Source: Haliclona indistincta (taxonomy: Eukaryota > Porifera > Demospongiae > Haplosclerida > Chalinidae). From it: 64,000 bases of DNA. Made by a program: the position numbers and the translations under genes. Location of the stretch: assembly GCA_964017065.1 (NCBI GenBank), contig OZ024790.1, positions 8,373,864 to 8,437,863 on the forward strand, in the 5' to 3' direction. The notes beneath the pieces were generated by a model. The model searched no databases. It was given only the letters and a program-made list of their open reading frames with translations, and had not been told where the DNA came from. Below, piece after piece: positions 21,810-33,119 of this stretch; the stretch's first letter is position 1; each line of letters begins with the position of its first letter.

Positions 21810-22215
21810 CGTACCCTTTATTGCTGAATTATTTCGTCCAAATTTTGACCTGGTCTAAACTGGTAGTTTGTTTTGCAATTTTCTCCACCATCCCGTATGC
21901 TAGCTGTTCCAAACTAGCACCCTCTTCTCCTGGTATATACAATTTTACGACCATGTGCTAAACTCCAAGTTGGCCACTCCCACTTCGGAACTGAAGCCAC
22001 ATAAGTGATCCGGCCTCGTCATTTTCAGCTGATTTTGGTCTTCGTCTAGCCATGGTGAATGATACAAAAACCTGGTGGTGTCCAGGTGAGCAAAAAAGAC
22101 AATTTAGACCATGATCAATGCAAAGTGTGCGTTTCCGGGCAACCTGAAGCCACAAAAATGGAAAAGATTTGCCTCGGCACTTGCCGCCTTTCGGTTCCGC
22201 CCTATGGGGAACAAA
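21810..22215. mobile_element. decayed relative of the 36160-36760 TTAA element
   Basis: Starts CCCTTTATTGCTGAATTATT and is similar over most of its length to the element at 36160-36760 (shared GTTGGCCACTCCCACTTCGG and CAAAAACCTGGTGGTGTCCA segments). It is preceded by GTA rather than TTAA, and the right end is not preserved. It abuts a GTGGGCGTAGCCACGAGGC repeat at about 21787. Confidence 0.6.
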
Positions 22216-23413
22216 CCTATGTCAATCTTCGGTCACAATAATGTTTTAGTTGAATAAGCGCGAGAAATAATTTTTTTAAAGGAAAATTCCCATTCTACAC
22301 TTTGGCTTAATTTGAGATTAATACGTGCGCGTGCGCGCTTCCGGCCCGTGATGTATTATTATCAAGGGCGTATAGAGAAAGAGGGCTGCAACCGTCAATC
22401 ACTCCCGTAGGATAGCGAAATATTTATTGTTACTATAATTAGAAGTTATGCTCATCAATTACTGACGTAGAAAAAAGTAGGCGGTAACATATGACGCATA
22501 TATATTTTTTCAGATCCATGAACCAGCAGCCTACCCGAGCCTACCTACGCCGCGCCTAGGCAACGCCGTGTCCCGCGATCTCAGGCACAGCGACGCATAC
22601 CAGTCCTACGCCAGTGTTCTCCTGGCGCCTTTGTCGTCTACGGCGTGTTTGAATAGTGCAATAGCCTCCAGCTTGAAGAATTCGTGACTAGTGTGCATGC
22701 TAGTGACTAGTGTCCTCGCGCATTTAACAACAAGCAATCGTCTAGCGGTTACAGACAAGGGCGAGCAGCTACTACTGCCACTACGTCGCCGTTTAGATAC
22801 AGGTGTACCTGGCTACCTGAAATTAGCCATTTCTGCACTCTCCGCATACGCTCTGACGTATGCACTGTATAGAGGTCGTGCGTGTGACGTCACGAATCGA
22901 TCGCACGTGATGCACACGGTCATTTTGAGTGTCAACTGCAAGAAACAACGTGCTCTGTTCTCGTTTGTAAGCTGCACCGCTCAGTAAATAGCAGTTTTGC
23001 TTAGTACCAGGGCTAAACAGAAGACGAAGCAAAGAAGTGCGGCAGAGCAAGAATAGCGACTTTCTTTAAACAGACCTTTCAGTGGCCAGGCTTCGCTCGT
23101 ACAGTACGTACGAGTCCTTGTAGTCTATACCACATCAAAGCAGTGTTGTTAGAACGGCTTCAACCATCCCAGTGGATACCGTACCTCGAGCGGAGGCAAG
23201 TGCTGCCGTTCCACGAGAGAACCCTTACTTGGTGCATACAGCTTGTAGTATTCTTGTATTCCACCTAGCAGTGCTTTTTTGCGCCATAGCGTGACTGTAC
23301 AGCTTTATCTAGCTATCAAAAATGCTAAAGTACTTCTTGTCTGACACTCAAAATGGCGTCGTAGCAACGGTTACTAACACGAAAAATGTGCGTCAAAGTT
23401 GTATGTGCACAAC

Positions 23414-24021
23414 TAGTCTCGTCCCCAGACCACACCCTCGCCTATCGCGAGAGAGGGTCTGGTGGCTTTAGTCGATTTTCTTGGGCCAGGAAGTAATATC
23501 TTCCCCGGAATGTGTGGGGTAGAATCTGATTGGTCAGAACGCTAACTCTTACGTAATACAAACCACATCGATAGAATGATGGCGGTCAACTGACATGTCA
23601 GTTGCTGTAATTCCTGCAGATGATCTGAGCCGCGTGTTTATAGATCGCAGTGCAACTGCAGTTTTAGCTCCTTTTTCGATGTCAGAGAAGCACATTCGAC
23701 AAGCGTACGTAGGATCGTCGTACGAGTAGTGTTGAAGCTCAATCATCTCTATGTAGTTCTTCAAGTCTTGAGAACATTTGTCTAGACGTCTTCGCCTTCG
23801 CAGATTGTCTCCCTCGTCTAACGCGCAACTACATACGAGACACTTGTGTATAGCAGCCATTTTTCTTTTGCAGGTGCAAATTCTAATGGTCTGGGGACGC
23901 AATTCTAACATTAATCATTAGTGTTACGTAACTCCCGTACACGAAAAGCCCAAGAAAGTGCAACTAAAGCCACCAGACCCTCTCTCGCGATAGGCGAGGG
24001 TGTGGTCTGGGGACGAGACTA
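23414..24021. mobile_element. 9-bp-TSD TIR element (element Y)
   Basis: Ends are TAGTCTCGTCCCCAGACC and its complement, with about 60 bp of near-perfect TIR. It is flanked by the direct repeat GTGCACAAC at 23405-23413 and 24022-24030. Long TIRs with a 9-bp target duplication are typical of Mutator-like (MULE) elements. It is inserted inside element X and carries one small reading frame. Confidence 0.8.
23549..23860 (-). CDS. small cysteine-pair protein carried by element Y
   Basis: Frame of about 103 residues from an ATG in good context (AAAATGG), with an alternative ATG at 23911. It has an N-terminal HKCLVCSC pair, an RRRRR stretch, then YACRMCF, consistent with a treble-clef or ZAD-like zinc module (CxxC...CxxC). 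It lies entirely between the TIRs of a 608-bp element, so it is transposon cargo or a fragment of a longer element protein. No catalytic residues are seen and expression is unknown. Confidence 0.4.
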   Translation of the reverse strand: MAAIHKCLVCSCALDEGDNLRRRRRLDKCSQDLKNYIEMIELQHYSYDDPTYACRMCFSDIEKGAKTAVALRSINTRLRSSAGITATDMSVDRHHSIDVVCIT

Positions 24022-24216
24022 GTGCACAACCTCTATACTAAAAGTATACGGAGTTTAATTGATGTTTATTTTTAGTAACAATAAGTATTTCGCTATCCTA
24101 CGGGAGTAATTGACAGTTGCATGCCCTCTTTCTCTACAGTGCTTCTCATCTAAAGAGTCCATTTTTTAATTTTCAATAATTGGAAACATAATAACTCATA
24201 AAAACATTTTGCTTAA

Positions 24217-25327
24217 GGTAGGACAGTAGTCTAAATCAATGAATTTCAAAAATCAATTAAAACAGCTGTATCTTTGAGACCATTGAAGTAATACCTTTCA
24301 AACTTGGAATACATGATCTACAATCTTTTATATACCTGTATGTCATCTTTGGAGATATTCTGATAACATAGGCCAAAATGGCAAGTATAAAATATATCCG
24401 ACCCGTTTTCACATTTTTAAATGAATTTCTTTTGAAAGAGCAACAGTGCAGTGTTTTGACTTTGGTGAAACTTCAAGGGCAAGATTTACTAACTTTTCAT
24501 CGCAGGCCGCCCCTCTAAGAGATAGCTACGTCTTCAGAGCTACCCATAAGCACTTTCACACCAACATTCAAAGGCAAGCCAGTGTGTTGCTCACGCTTAC
24601 TTGTCGAGGGCGGCCTGCGGTGAAAACAACGCAGAGTGGTTGTAGTAGACGCACACAAACTGTTAAGCACTGTTTCTACTTCACTCCCGAGATTTTGCCG
24701 TCCCTATCATAGAGCGATTTTGCCACTCACGCCAACCAACGCTTGGTAACCTCAGCGCTTTATTCTGCCTGCCATTTTAACTGCTGACCTAGTAAAATGC
24801 GTACAGCAGACACTGATCTCCTAACATGGAAGTGGACGGGTTGTGGTTTGGCTTGTAATCACAGCTATAGCCACTTGTTCAACACTGTTTACTTTGGCTC
24901 CTCCTTCCCTAGCAACCAAAAGAATGCAATCTGTGCATAGTGTACGGAAAGCGAATAACCGCGGACGAATAGCTATTATCCGTGCACATCGACAGCATCT
25001 ACACGAGCAACGTGGACCAGCTATGACTAGGATGTGAGAGCCATTTCAAGCCTGCTAGCTTCGTGTGTGCTCATCTTGTAAGCTGTAATCGTTCTCTCCC
25101 GCCACTGCTTGTACTTGTTTAATCTCGTGATGAATATTATTATCTTACTCGTGAATTCATTTAACAGCGGTTTAATTGCTTTGCCTAGCAACGTTTAACG
25201 TTTTATATCTTGGGTTCCAGCTAAACTTTTCCACTACAAACCTGGAATATTGCTAACCACACTATAGTAAAGGAAATAAGTGAAAATGGTCCAAATCCAA
25301 GAGATGAATTTAGACTACTGTCCTACC
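24217..25327. mobile_element. TTAA-flanked element (element Z)
   Basis: Ends GGTAGGACAGTAGTC and its complement, flanked by TTAA at 24213-24216 and 25328-25331. The opposite palindrome arm keeps the empty site TTAA at 26903-26906. The TTAA duplication matches piggyBac-type insertion, although the ends lack the usual CCY/GGG. Subterminal inverted GCCGCCC motifs lie at about 24507 and 24610. No transposase frame. Confidence 0.75.
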
Positions 25328-25995
25328 TTAACACTACAGTACTAAAACTTAATATTTACATTAATTCACCTTTCTTGAGTATGTTTGTAAAGTGGCGGAA
25401 TACCGTTACGCGAATAATGACATTCACGACATTAGTAATGATATTCATGTTCCCTAGCAATCATCGGCGTTTGGGGTAATGGATGCTGCCACCATTCACC
25501 AAAAATAAAATCCCAGGTGCCTTTTTAAAGCTATTTGACGAGCGGTGCACTTTCTAAAATAACTAACGGAGGGCGGCTCGAAGAGTTTTTATTAAGATGG
25601 ATAACCGTTACTTTTTTATGGCTGTAAACGCTCGTGCCAAACCATGCTGGACGCCATGAAATCTTGTTGATTAGTGATTTTTTGGAAAAAGATATCGATT
25701 CTGTCCAGAAAACTCTTTGAGTCGCCCTCGGGTAAGTCGTTTTTAAGTGGAAATTGGCTTCAGCTAACGGTGTAGACGTTTCCTTCGTCTGATTTTTGGT
25801 GAATAAAACTGCCGTTTTTGGTTTTGCATTTCTCTGCGATTGTTCAAGGTATGCCTAAACTTTTAACGCTCTGCTCTTTGTATACCTTCGTACTTCATGT
25901 GTGGCAGCTCTGTTTCGTTTAGCTCGCCCTCGTTGTCCAGCCTGCGAGCTGTGTTCTAACTGACTGTAGCCACACCCATCGGTATACCGCCACCT

Positions 25996-26769
25996 TAACC
26001 AAATAAAAATTGTAATCCTGCTAGTTAAGAAGAAACATAAGACGTGCAGTTGAGTATGTAGGTCAGCTATTATGTGGGTTAGAATGGAAGTCTAACTCTC
26101 ACATATGCTACTGTTAGCTTGCAAAATCTCTCAGCAGTCAAAGTACGAAACAGTTAACCAACTAACTCCATTAATTTTGTTAGTTAAGAAAAAGCGCTCC
26201 GCAGGCAAGTAGCCTTATGCCTTAGCTAACCACAGCTCTTCGCTCGTGGCTGTAACTTACACCGTCGGCGAATACGAGGTGCTGGTAGTAGCAGCACTCG
26301 CCCGCTCTGTTCGTGTTCGTCCTAGTTATGACGTATCAATGACGTTTTCCAAGTTGATGACCGTACATTCCCGCATATTCAATCGGATATGCAGATAAAT
26401 TGACGTCATCAATCTGGCAACAGTCATTGGCACGTCATAACTAAGACGAAGACGAACAGAGCGGGCGAGTGCTGCTGCTACCAGCACCTCGTATTCGCCG
26501 ACGGTGTAAGTTACAGCCACGAGCGAAGAGCTGTGGTTAGCTAAGGCATAAGGCTACTTGCCTGCGGAGCGCTTTTTCTTAACTAACAAAATTAATGGAG
26601 TTAGTTGGTTAACTGTTTCGTACTTTGACTGCTGAGAGATTTTGCAAGCTAACAGTAGCATATGTGAGAGTTAGACTTCCATTTTAACCCACATAATAGC
26701 TGACCTACATACTCAACTGCACGTCTTATGTTTCTTCTTAACTAGCAGGATTACAATTTTTATTTGGTT
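25996..26769. repeat. 339-bp arms of near-perfect palindrome
   Basis: Arms 25996-26334 and 26431-26769 are reverse complements with very few mismatches, around a 96-bp loop. This is the core of the larger palindromic element. Confidence 0.9.
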
Positions 26770-27002
26770 AAAACTAATGAATTTAATGGCGTCCATTTCA
26801 CTGCTGATATTTTCAGACTGAAATAAAAGATAAGCTAAATACTTTACAAACATACTCAAGAAAGGTGAATTAATGTAAATATTAAGTTTTAGTACTGTAG
26901 TGTTAAGCAAAATGTTTTTATGAGTTAATATGTTTCCAATTATTGAAAATTAAAAAATGGACTCTTTAGATGAGAAGCACTGTATACGCCCTTGTTATTA
27001 TA

Positions 27003-27756
27003 CTACAAATTCACTATGAATAATTCGTTATTATAATTATGCACCCGCCACCTTAATCTCGAGGGCGTAGCCGGAGGGATTAATGGTTATTGCTGAGTGT
27101 TTTCATGATACACCACAGGTAGGCATGGTATAACTGACTTGTACCATGGCAACCACAATGCCCACTGATGTCTGCAGGTTTCTATAGGATAAATAAGGGC
27201 GACTTATGAACTCTTCATAGTTTACCGGTGAGGTTGACTCACAACTCTATTTTTCTCTCTGGAAGGTAGATCATTTCATCTTGTTTTGCCGGAAGTCACA
27301 TGATTTCCTGTGGAATATCCAGATATACCACAGAAAATCATGTGACTACCTGAGGAATATCTGAAATATACCACAGGTGGTGCCTATAAGGCTTGCTATA
27401 GTACAAACCTAGCTTCGCCTCCAGGCCTGGATGCGAGGCTAGTACAAACAATAACACATTATAATTTAGCACAATACCGAGTGTAAATTGTATACATACC
27501 AGGTGGGCATGGAATAGGTGACTTGTACCATAGCAACCATTGACATAATTAATGAGGTCAATCATTTATGAGTTCCCATTGGCATCATTAAGACAACTGT
27601 GTATAAGAAGTGAGCATATTATAGGTCTGCCTAATGCTGTTTACTGTGTGGAGTGAGTCATTTGACTCTATTAGTGGCTTTGCCACTGGGGATTTCCCTG
27701 TACACACACACTGTGAATACACACCTTTGATCTTAGAGGCTACTATGGTACAAGCA
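27003..27756. repeat. short dispersed repeats between TE nest and copy B
   Basis: Two related segments at about 27115-27240 and 27500-27580 share CATGG(T/A)ATA-GTGACTTGTACCAT-GCAACCA. The motif ATATACCACAG occurs at about 27333 and 27369. A CTAGCTTCGCCTCCAGGCCTGG hairpin-like segment is near 27410. No gene. Confidence 0.5.
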
Positions 27757-28109
27757 TACTTGTCATACTGAGCTGGAATGTCACAACTCTCATCACTGCA
27801 TGCTTTGGGTCTCAATATTACTTTGAAATAATTGCAGTGGTAACAATAGTCATGGCAAATTAAGCAAAGTTTACCCGCCACCCTCCTCATGTGCAGGTGG
27901 TGATGTGGACCCAGCAGTAAGGATGGAACATACGTGTCAGGATTCCTGTGCACTAAGCAAGTTCTAGGGCCGGTGCTAGCATATGCATGATGGTATCTCC
28001 TGAGGCCTGGCTGCAGGCATCTTGCAGGAGCATCCAGCTGTGTTCACAACAGGAGGTATGAACATGTGCCCACATGGACCGACCACAGCCAGTGAACTTT
28101 GCCTCCCCA

Positions 28110-28270
28110 ATACAATTAAGACCAGGAATACAAGACCAGATACCCGTTTTACAGATGGGTCAGCTGGTGGGCCGGAGTACTTGTGATGTTTTTTTCCTCC
28201 TGCTCTGGGATTCGAACCAGTGTCCTTCCAGCTATGAGCCCAAGACTCTACCAGTTGTATACAGCACAGT
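28110..28270 (-). repeat. tRNA-derived SINE (tRNA-Met-like head)
   Basis: On the minus strand, from about 28262 to 28198, a tRNA-like order is visible: GGTAGAGTCTTGGGCTCATA (D-arm into a CAT anticodon loop) followed by GGTTCGAATCC, a perfect B box. The acceptor stem does not pair, so this is a SINE head and not a working tRNA. Confidence 0.55.
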
Positions 28271-28900
28271 TTCCTAGACTGCTTGTATACCGCATTGCAT
28301 TGACTTCACCTTAGTTTGTACCACCTCACGCATGAACCACAATCTCAAATACTCTTGTTTTCCTTTCTATGAGACTAAGTCTTTAGAAGTCAGCAAGGAA
28401 CTTTATGGGGAAGTTACAGTACACAATAATTTATAGAACTCTTTTATAAATAAATTCAAGTCATAAGGTCATAAATATTGGAACTGTCACTGTAAGGCTA
28501 CTGAACGCTTTATATACATTAGTTTAAAGTGTCTTGCAAAGTGTATAGTATCTAAATAAGTAACTAAAATAATTTTGCATTTTGATTTATAATTTCAGGG
28601 AGAAAGCTGGGGAAGTTTCCCCTCCTCTCCCCTGAATGAAACCCTAGCTGGAAGTACTTAATCTCACAAACCCAGTAGTTTCTCACCTGTATAGCAACTT
28701 TAGTATTGTAATCATCATTATCCTCTTCTCTAGGCAGCTAGCTGTCTCAAGTTTCAAGTTGCTCAGTTTATAGTCACATAATTATTTGTACTGACTGCAT
28801 GTGCCAGAAAATAATAATGTGATGTGGGGAGTGTTAGATCGAGGCAAACAACTCTTGGTAAAGTACAGCGGTTTTTTAAATCAAAGAACAGAATTATGAC

Positions 28901-29020
28901 GTTGACCAATCAATAGAAGTGAATTGGATTGGTCAACGTACAATGGACAGTGTAATTCTCCGCAGTTTGGTATGCAGGGGCGGGGTTGGAGTACTGCTCG
29001 CGAGGGAATAAAAATCAGTA
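28901..29020 (+). promoter_or_regulatory. MACPF-like gene B promoter with perfect inverted CCAAT pair
   Basis: GTTGACCAATC at 28901-28911 and its exact reverse complement at 28927-28937 bracket 15 bp. A GGGGCGGGG box lies at about 28977, with a TATA-like AATAAAAATC at about 29007. The layout matches copy A. Confidence 0.5.
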
Positions 29021-29058
29021 AAAAAAGAAACGAGTCAGTTTTACCTTTGAGTGCAGCA

Positions 29059-30738
29059 ATGAAGAAATTCTTTAGGAACCAACATTCGGCGGATCCACCA
29101 CTGAGCCCGCCTCACCATGGACCAGTGTCGCCAGAAGGAGCTGCTTGCGATGAGAATGATGTTGGACGCTGCTTGGATCTTGGTCTTGGCCGAGGGATCG
29201 ATGCAACAAATCCCAAACCATGGCTGAACAAGACCTCGTTTCAAGTGCGACGCGTCGTTTACGACGAGCTGATTGGAACTGAAGAAGGAGGTGCTCTCAA
29301 TCAGTACACGAATCAGGTCAAAAGCTCAGTCACGTTGCAGAAAAGCATGTTATCAGCTGTAACACAGTCCAAGTCACCAGTGAAGGTGGAGGTCGACGGA
29401 GAAATAACACGAAGTTTAACGGCAATAACTAAGTCTTTCGGCCGTAAGGTCGTAAACCGTACCATATCGTATCGTGAGGATTGCGCTCCGAAAACGGGTC
29501 GAGGCGAGACGGTCTCGGATGGCGACTTCGAAGCGAGGCTGTGGAAGTGGATCTGTGAACAAGTAGAATTTTCTGTTGCAGATCCAAAGCATTCCGTCTT
29601 GGAGAGTTTCGACAAGCTAGTAAACCAAGCGCCTAATTCGGCAGAACAACGCGCAAAAGTGATCGAAGCGTGCCGTGCATTCGTGCACGTCTTCAGAGCA
29701 ACTCATTACGTAACCGCAATTGAGTTGGGAGCTGCTGAGTACGCTGTTGAAGTACATGCTGATTCCGAGGACCCCGACGCTGCAGAACAAAATTCTTCAG
29801 GAACTCTGAGTCGCCGTAACAGCCGACGTGGATCCGGGTCCACTAAAGGCAACCGATATAAAGAACCGAGGGAGTCCAGCTCCAGCGCAATGAGCTCATT
29901 CGTGACGGCGAAGAGAATCGGTATTATGAACGATGACGGAACTGTGACTAGACGATCGCATGGAGAAGCAGTCGTTGCCGTAAAGATACAGCCAGTCTCT
30001 CGCCTGATTAAGCAACCCTTCCTAAAACTAGCTCTCCAACTGGCAATGGTAAATTTCATTGAAGAACACATTGACAAGGAAGGTCAGTCAGTTCTTTGCA
30101 TGCCGTAACTAATTTTAATGATATTTCACAATTATGCAGGGGGTCCCTATCTCATGGGACTTAATGATGGAAATATATTCCTCTCAGTCATTGATGATTG
30201 TGTAGTTGGAGCCACCTCTGATATCGATGAAGCAGCTCCCTTCTACATCAGTCAACCAGAAGACAGCGAGGAACCAGTTCTCATTAGCTACTACAAGAAA
30301 ACCGCAATTGACGAACACTCGGCAAAATTGAAAGTCCACAAAATAGCTCGCTATCTTCAAGTGGTTTCAAACTCTGGCTCTCTAGAAGTGCAGTACAACG
30401 TTAAGAAAGAGTCGCACTGTCGATTCGTGTTTCATGATCGATTTAAAAAGAAACCGGTCACTGGAGACATGGAGGAGGTCATAGCTGATAACAATGAGGG
30501 TTATTACATCAAGTGCTGTGGAGGTGACGGATTCCTAGCTGTGATAAAGCAACCAGGAAACGATCCCCTTTATAAAACTGTCTGCCGACCTTATCAAACC
30601 AGCTTTGACAATGAAAACGTGTTCATGCTGTTCCAGATTATCTGTCCTGCTCAGGCCAAGTACACAGAGACAAATTCGGACCAAGTTAAAGGCATCATAA
30701 GTCAGCTGAAACGATATGAAGTAGCTCATCTAGAGTGA
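29059..30738 (+). CDS. MACPF-like protein with C-terminal beta-rich domain, copy B (540 aa)
   Basis: Two exons, 29059-30082 and 30140-30738, with a 57-bp intron, paralogous to 14862-16583. The motifs are retained: LGLGRGIDATNP, FRATHYVTAIELGA and the PVSRLIKQPFLKLALQL end segment, then the NEGYYIKCC beta-rich domain. The N-terminal 25 residues and the linker around the RRGSGSTKG stretch differ most, while the domain cores are nearly identical, so both copies appear to be under constraint. The linker is shorter than in copy A. The same caveat applies to the MACPF assignment. It converges on the SAM-ankyrin-Death gene B. Confidence 0.6.
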
Positions 30739-31757
30739 ACCAGACAGCGGCCATCATATAACTATTGAATGCATGCTACTGTACAAGACTTTATTACCTA
30801 TAGTTTAATGAATTTTTTTGAGTAGTTTAAGCACCTTATGTATGTGTAATAGATGACATTTTTAGCAGTGTGAAATTTGTAACTGCTTTTTTGCTTGCTG
30901 TTATATATACAACACCATAATGGAGTTGCAAAAATTGTTATGATCCATGTGTAATGGGAAAAGAGTACAACAACATGCAGCTGTTGTTAATGTCTACTAA
31001 AATTCTGGTGATGAAATCATTATGCCTCTGTGGGCGGAACCACGAGGCATACAGCAATCGTGCGTGTCTGCCCGTCCGCTCTAGTTCTGAATGACGGCGA
31101 AGAATCAGCTGGTGGTACTGTGCAATATCGACACAGGACATAACACGTTAATAGCTCGGACTTGACGGTCTTAGATTCTTGAATTAAAGCTTTGTTCGTA
31201 AGTTATGGCGTGATTAGTGCTGTTCAGTACTTTGTTTACCCTTTCTGGCGACTTAGACTAATTCTCCGAAGAGGAATGTGACCATGATATGGTTAACTGG
31301 CTAGCAGATTGTAGGTTTGTTCTGGACTACAGGATAGCGTGGCGGGTCCAGACAAAATTCACTGAGCAAAATCCAAAAAAATCTGCTACTAGCATGGGCC
31401 CGCATATGGCTCGGGCTGTGTGCTTGACGTTGTGCACGCCCAGCTAATTATTACGATGTGGTAGCATACTATTGGCTTCTGTTATTTTTGCCAGCTTGTA
31501 TCACATTGTATTTACAAATCTACATCATCTGCTGATGGAATAGCTGTGCCGGTTGCTGTGTGCTGACCGCGGTCAAATAACATGACTCATGATCCAGAGA
31601 ATAGAAAATATTCATTTGAGCTTACACATAATTATGGTTTAAAAATGGAAATTACACTTTACAGTGAATCTTTTATAGTCAAAAAATCAGCGGTACAGTT
31701 ATGCACAGTGAGAGAGACTGAGAAAATCAAGCAAGAACGAATTTCGATGAAATTTAA
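30739..31757. other. convergent flank of copy B with inserted repeat
   Basis: The 3' flanks of both genes match copy A up to about 31018. A repeat of about 580 bp starting GTGGGCGGAACCACGAGGC (31029) then intervenes and ends near 31600. It shares sequence with 34700-34800 and with the motif at 21787. No reading frame is supported. Confidence 0.5.
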
Positions 31758-33119
31758 TTAAACAGCTTGTACTGAAGTAATTTTTTGGGCAAGTGCACCA
31801 AGTCCAGCATCTTTGAGACTCTCTATCAAGTGCTGGTATGTAAGGGTGGATGCATCACTCGACAGCCATTTCTGGATAATTTTTTGCGTCACAATCTCGG
31901 GGCCTTCCTGGATGTGACTTTTCTTTATCAAATCAACCTCCATTTTATTGTCATCTTGCAACAGGAACATTCCAAAAGTTTCAAAATCTCCAGCTGCAAT
32001 AGTTTTAATAACATGCAAAGCTTTGCCATCTGCTCCTTTCATTCTCGTTAGATCTAATAACGTGGGTTTATTATCTCCTGTGTAGTAAACATTCAATAAC
32101 ATTAATATTTTAAACAAACACCTTCCTTTACCTAGTCTTGGGCTATCTTCACAATCATTTAGCTCAACTGACATTTCGGACACAGAGCTGCACTCTTCAC
32201 CTAATCATGTGAAGCACAATCATTACAGCCATGAAATAAAAATAGAAGCTTACTATCGTCCAAATAGTCGACTACAGCCATCTGTCTGTAATGATCTGCC
32301 TCTTCCAGTGGAATTCTGTGATACTGCATTAAAAATTAACCATTAATGATTAAGTATTTTTTGAAAGAATGCCCAGTGCCTTGATCCCTCAGCATGAGCA
32401 AAGCTATTGATACCTTGTTTTCCAATAAAAACAAAGCTTCATCACATTGATGAAGGATTTTGATTCCACCGAGATGTCCATACCTTGCTGAGTAATGAGC
32501 TGCAGTGTTTCCATCCTGCAATTACGGAACTAGTGATATAATTCGTCAAATCAGGTTACACTTACTGCATCACAGATTTCAGTGATCACATCAGGTCGAT
32601 TAACAAGATAGTTTAAAATTTTAGTGCGACCATTCTTTGCTGTAATATGGAGACAAGTCCGCTCTCGCTGCAATTAAGTGTTGTAAAGCTGCAATCAGTG
32701 ATGCATTGCAGACATTGCAGTACCTCTTTCTTGTTTCTCCAATTAACGTCAGCTCCTTCATCAATGAGCCACCGTACCTTGACCAGGTCACCCTTTTCGC
32801 ACGCCCGGTACAAAGGCTCGTGCTGCAGAACACACACAAATGGCAGTATCAATAATCATGCCGGACGGGGTCAATTTACCAGGAGCATGCGGATTGCATA
32901 GTCCTCGCTGTTGCATTTCAGACGGTCTACTTCTAGCAGAATATCTTGCACATCACTCGGTTCTGTGATGCCGATTCGTTTTAGGTCTTCCTCGTCATTC
33001 AACTCCAAGCATTTTCGATAGGACACGAGTCCGTGTTCTTCAAACACTGCAAAGTACTTCTCTCGCTCGAAGCTCCTCAGCCAGGCTCTTAGGGGGAATT
33101 TCAAATAGATATTGGCCAT
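31758..33119 (-). CDS. SAM-ankyrin-Death adaptor, copy B (333 aa)
   Basis: Seven exons: 32880-33119, 32724-32822, 32566-32667, 32414-32515, 32254-32323, 32132-32200, 31758-32077. Same domain order as copy A: SAM, about four ankyrin repeats, Death. The start is the ATG at 33119. The Death exon is split by a 54-bp GT-AG intron (32078-32131) that copy A lacks. Splicing joins SPRL to GDNKPTLLD and leaves a total of exactly 333 residues. The extreme C-terminus (KITSVQAV) differs from copy A (KEINKLL). Role inferred as for copy A. Confidence 0.8.

Larger units (their letters stand above)
22375..24134. mobile_element. TA-flanked element inside left arm (element X)
   Basis: Begins GAGAAAGAGGGCTGCA and ends TGCCCTCTTTCTC, flanked by TA on each side. 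Inverted repeats of about 60 bp lie at both ends. The uninterrupted right arm (TGTATACGCC at 26981-26990) gives the empty site with a single TATA, which confirms TA duplication. Tc1/mariner-like behaviour is inferred; no transposase is visible. Confidence 0.7.
22352..27002. mobile_element. large palindromic element with nested insertions
   Basis: Outer ends are AAGGGCGTATA at about 22364-22374 and its complement at about 26983-26995. Pairing continues through 24135-24216 with 26903-26985, about 25332-25392 with 26845-26902, and 25996-26334 with 26431-26769. Gaps in the left arm are accounted for by separate insertions at 22375-24134, 24217-25327 and about 25393-25990. No transposase frame was found. 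Confidence 0.8.

Noticed and set aside
22691..22987. 98-codon frame in transposon nest
   Set aside because: Lies within element X, with no domain or conserved feature; likely chance.
22352..27002. Possible endogenous virus or retroelement
   Set aside because: No polymerase, integrase, capsid or LTR pattern seen; the structure is explained by inverted-repeat DNA elements.
28198..28262. Functional tRNA-Met gene
   Set aside because: The B box and anticodon arm are recognisable but the acceptor stem does not pair and the sequence continues as a dispersed repeat; SINE-derived.
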